The notes beneath the pieces were generated by a model. It had not been told where the DNA came from and made no database searches. It saw only the letters and a list, made by a program, of their open reading frames with translations. From NCBI RefSeq assembly GCF_000255295.1, contig NC_017030.1, forward strand, positions 6,980,328 to 7,044,327: a DNA stretch of 64,000 nt, read 5' to 3'. Source of the DNA: Corallococcus coralloides DSM 2259 (lineage in GTDB: Bacteria; Myxococcota; Myxococcia; Myxococcales; Myxococcaceae). The position numbers and the translations under genes were made by a program. How positions within the stretch are numbered: the stretch's first letter is position 1; every line of letters begins with the position of its first letter. Below are positions 63,934-64,000 of the stretch, in pieces.

Positions 63934-64000
63934 ATGGCCGTCTCCGCATTGGAATTGCGCCCCCGGGGTCCGGTGGCCTTGATGGACGCGGCGCTGCGCC
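63934..64000 (+). CDS. Start of a gene cut by the window end
   Basis: An open frame begins at ATG 63934 (MAVSALELRPRGPVALMDAAL) and runs off the window after 22 codons. It lies 4 bp after the zinc-finger gene stop, so the two probably form an operon. Too little is visible to identify the product. Confidence 0.5.
   Translation, partial: MAVSALELRPRGPVALMDAALR

Overview
This 64 kb window is very GC-rich DNA (about 70% by eye) with tightly packed genes and strong G/C bias at third codon positions. Gene content points to a deltaproteobacterium of the Myxococcales, most likely Myxococcaceae (Myxococcus/Corallococcus-like). The pointers are many FHA, TPR, cyclic-nucleotide-binding and PEGA-domain proteins, a myxobacterial-type PilZ protein, sigma-54 activators with FHA input, and a one-operon type II secretion system (T2SS). 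I saw no rRNA, tRNA, insertion sequence, prophage or CRISPR array. Genus assignment is inference.

Layout. 1-5.1 kb: a von Willebrand-A protein, the purE-purK purine pair, a YbaK-type deacylase and a membrane/coiled-coil protein. 5.2-7.0 kb: an EAL-GGDEF c-di-GMP protein. 7.0-7.87 kb: the only long gene-free stretch, filled by a mosaic array of palindromic repeats with a ~134-bp period. 7.87-10.05 kb, minus strand: a PilZ protein, a DUF192 protein and a decayed c-type-heme gene, overlapping like an operon. 10.1-24.4 kb: housekeeping and signalling genes (membrane metallopeptidase, DUF2505, NTF2-like lipoprotein, homoserine-kinase-type phosphotransferase, TPR proteins, a double cNMP-binding protein, an FHA membrane protein, the TldD/TldE protease pair, a ParB-like protein).

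24.4-42.6 kb is the centrepiece: a T2SS operon gspC-D-E-F-(47-aa membrane peptide)-G-(GspG-like, non-cleavable)-H-I-J-K-L-M-N. It is bracketed by two sigma-54 activators, a response regulator upstream and a double-FHA activator downstream. A consensus sigma-54 promoter lies just before gspC with two AT-rich palindromes upstream of it. Together these suggest a phosphorylation-controlled, sigma-54-dependent secretion regulon.

42.6-51.8 kb: an APC permease, an ECF sigma factor, a Cys-rich protein with an S46 peptidase, a membrane HExxH peptidase, an unrecognised 425-aa protein, a metallo-beta-lactamase-fold hydrolase and an exported protein. 52.1-56.4 kb: topoisomerase IV (parC-parE). 56.5-61.8 kb: two PEGA proteins and an SppA-type protease fused to a barrel-like domain. 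62.0-64.0 kb: Rho with a long disordered N-terminus, a small zinc-finger membrane protein, and the start of another gene cut by the window edge.

The items most worth following are the palindromic mosaic array, the sigma-54/T2SS circuit with its two unexpected small components, the Rho extension and the decayed heme gene.
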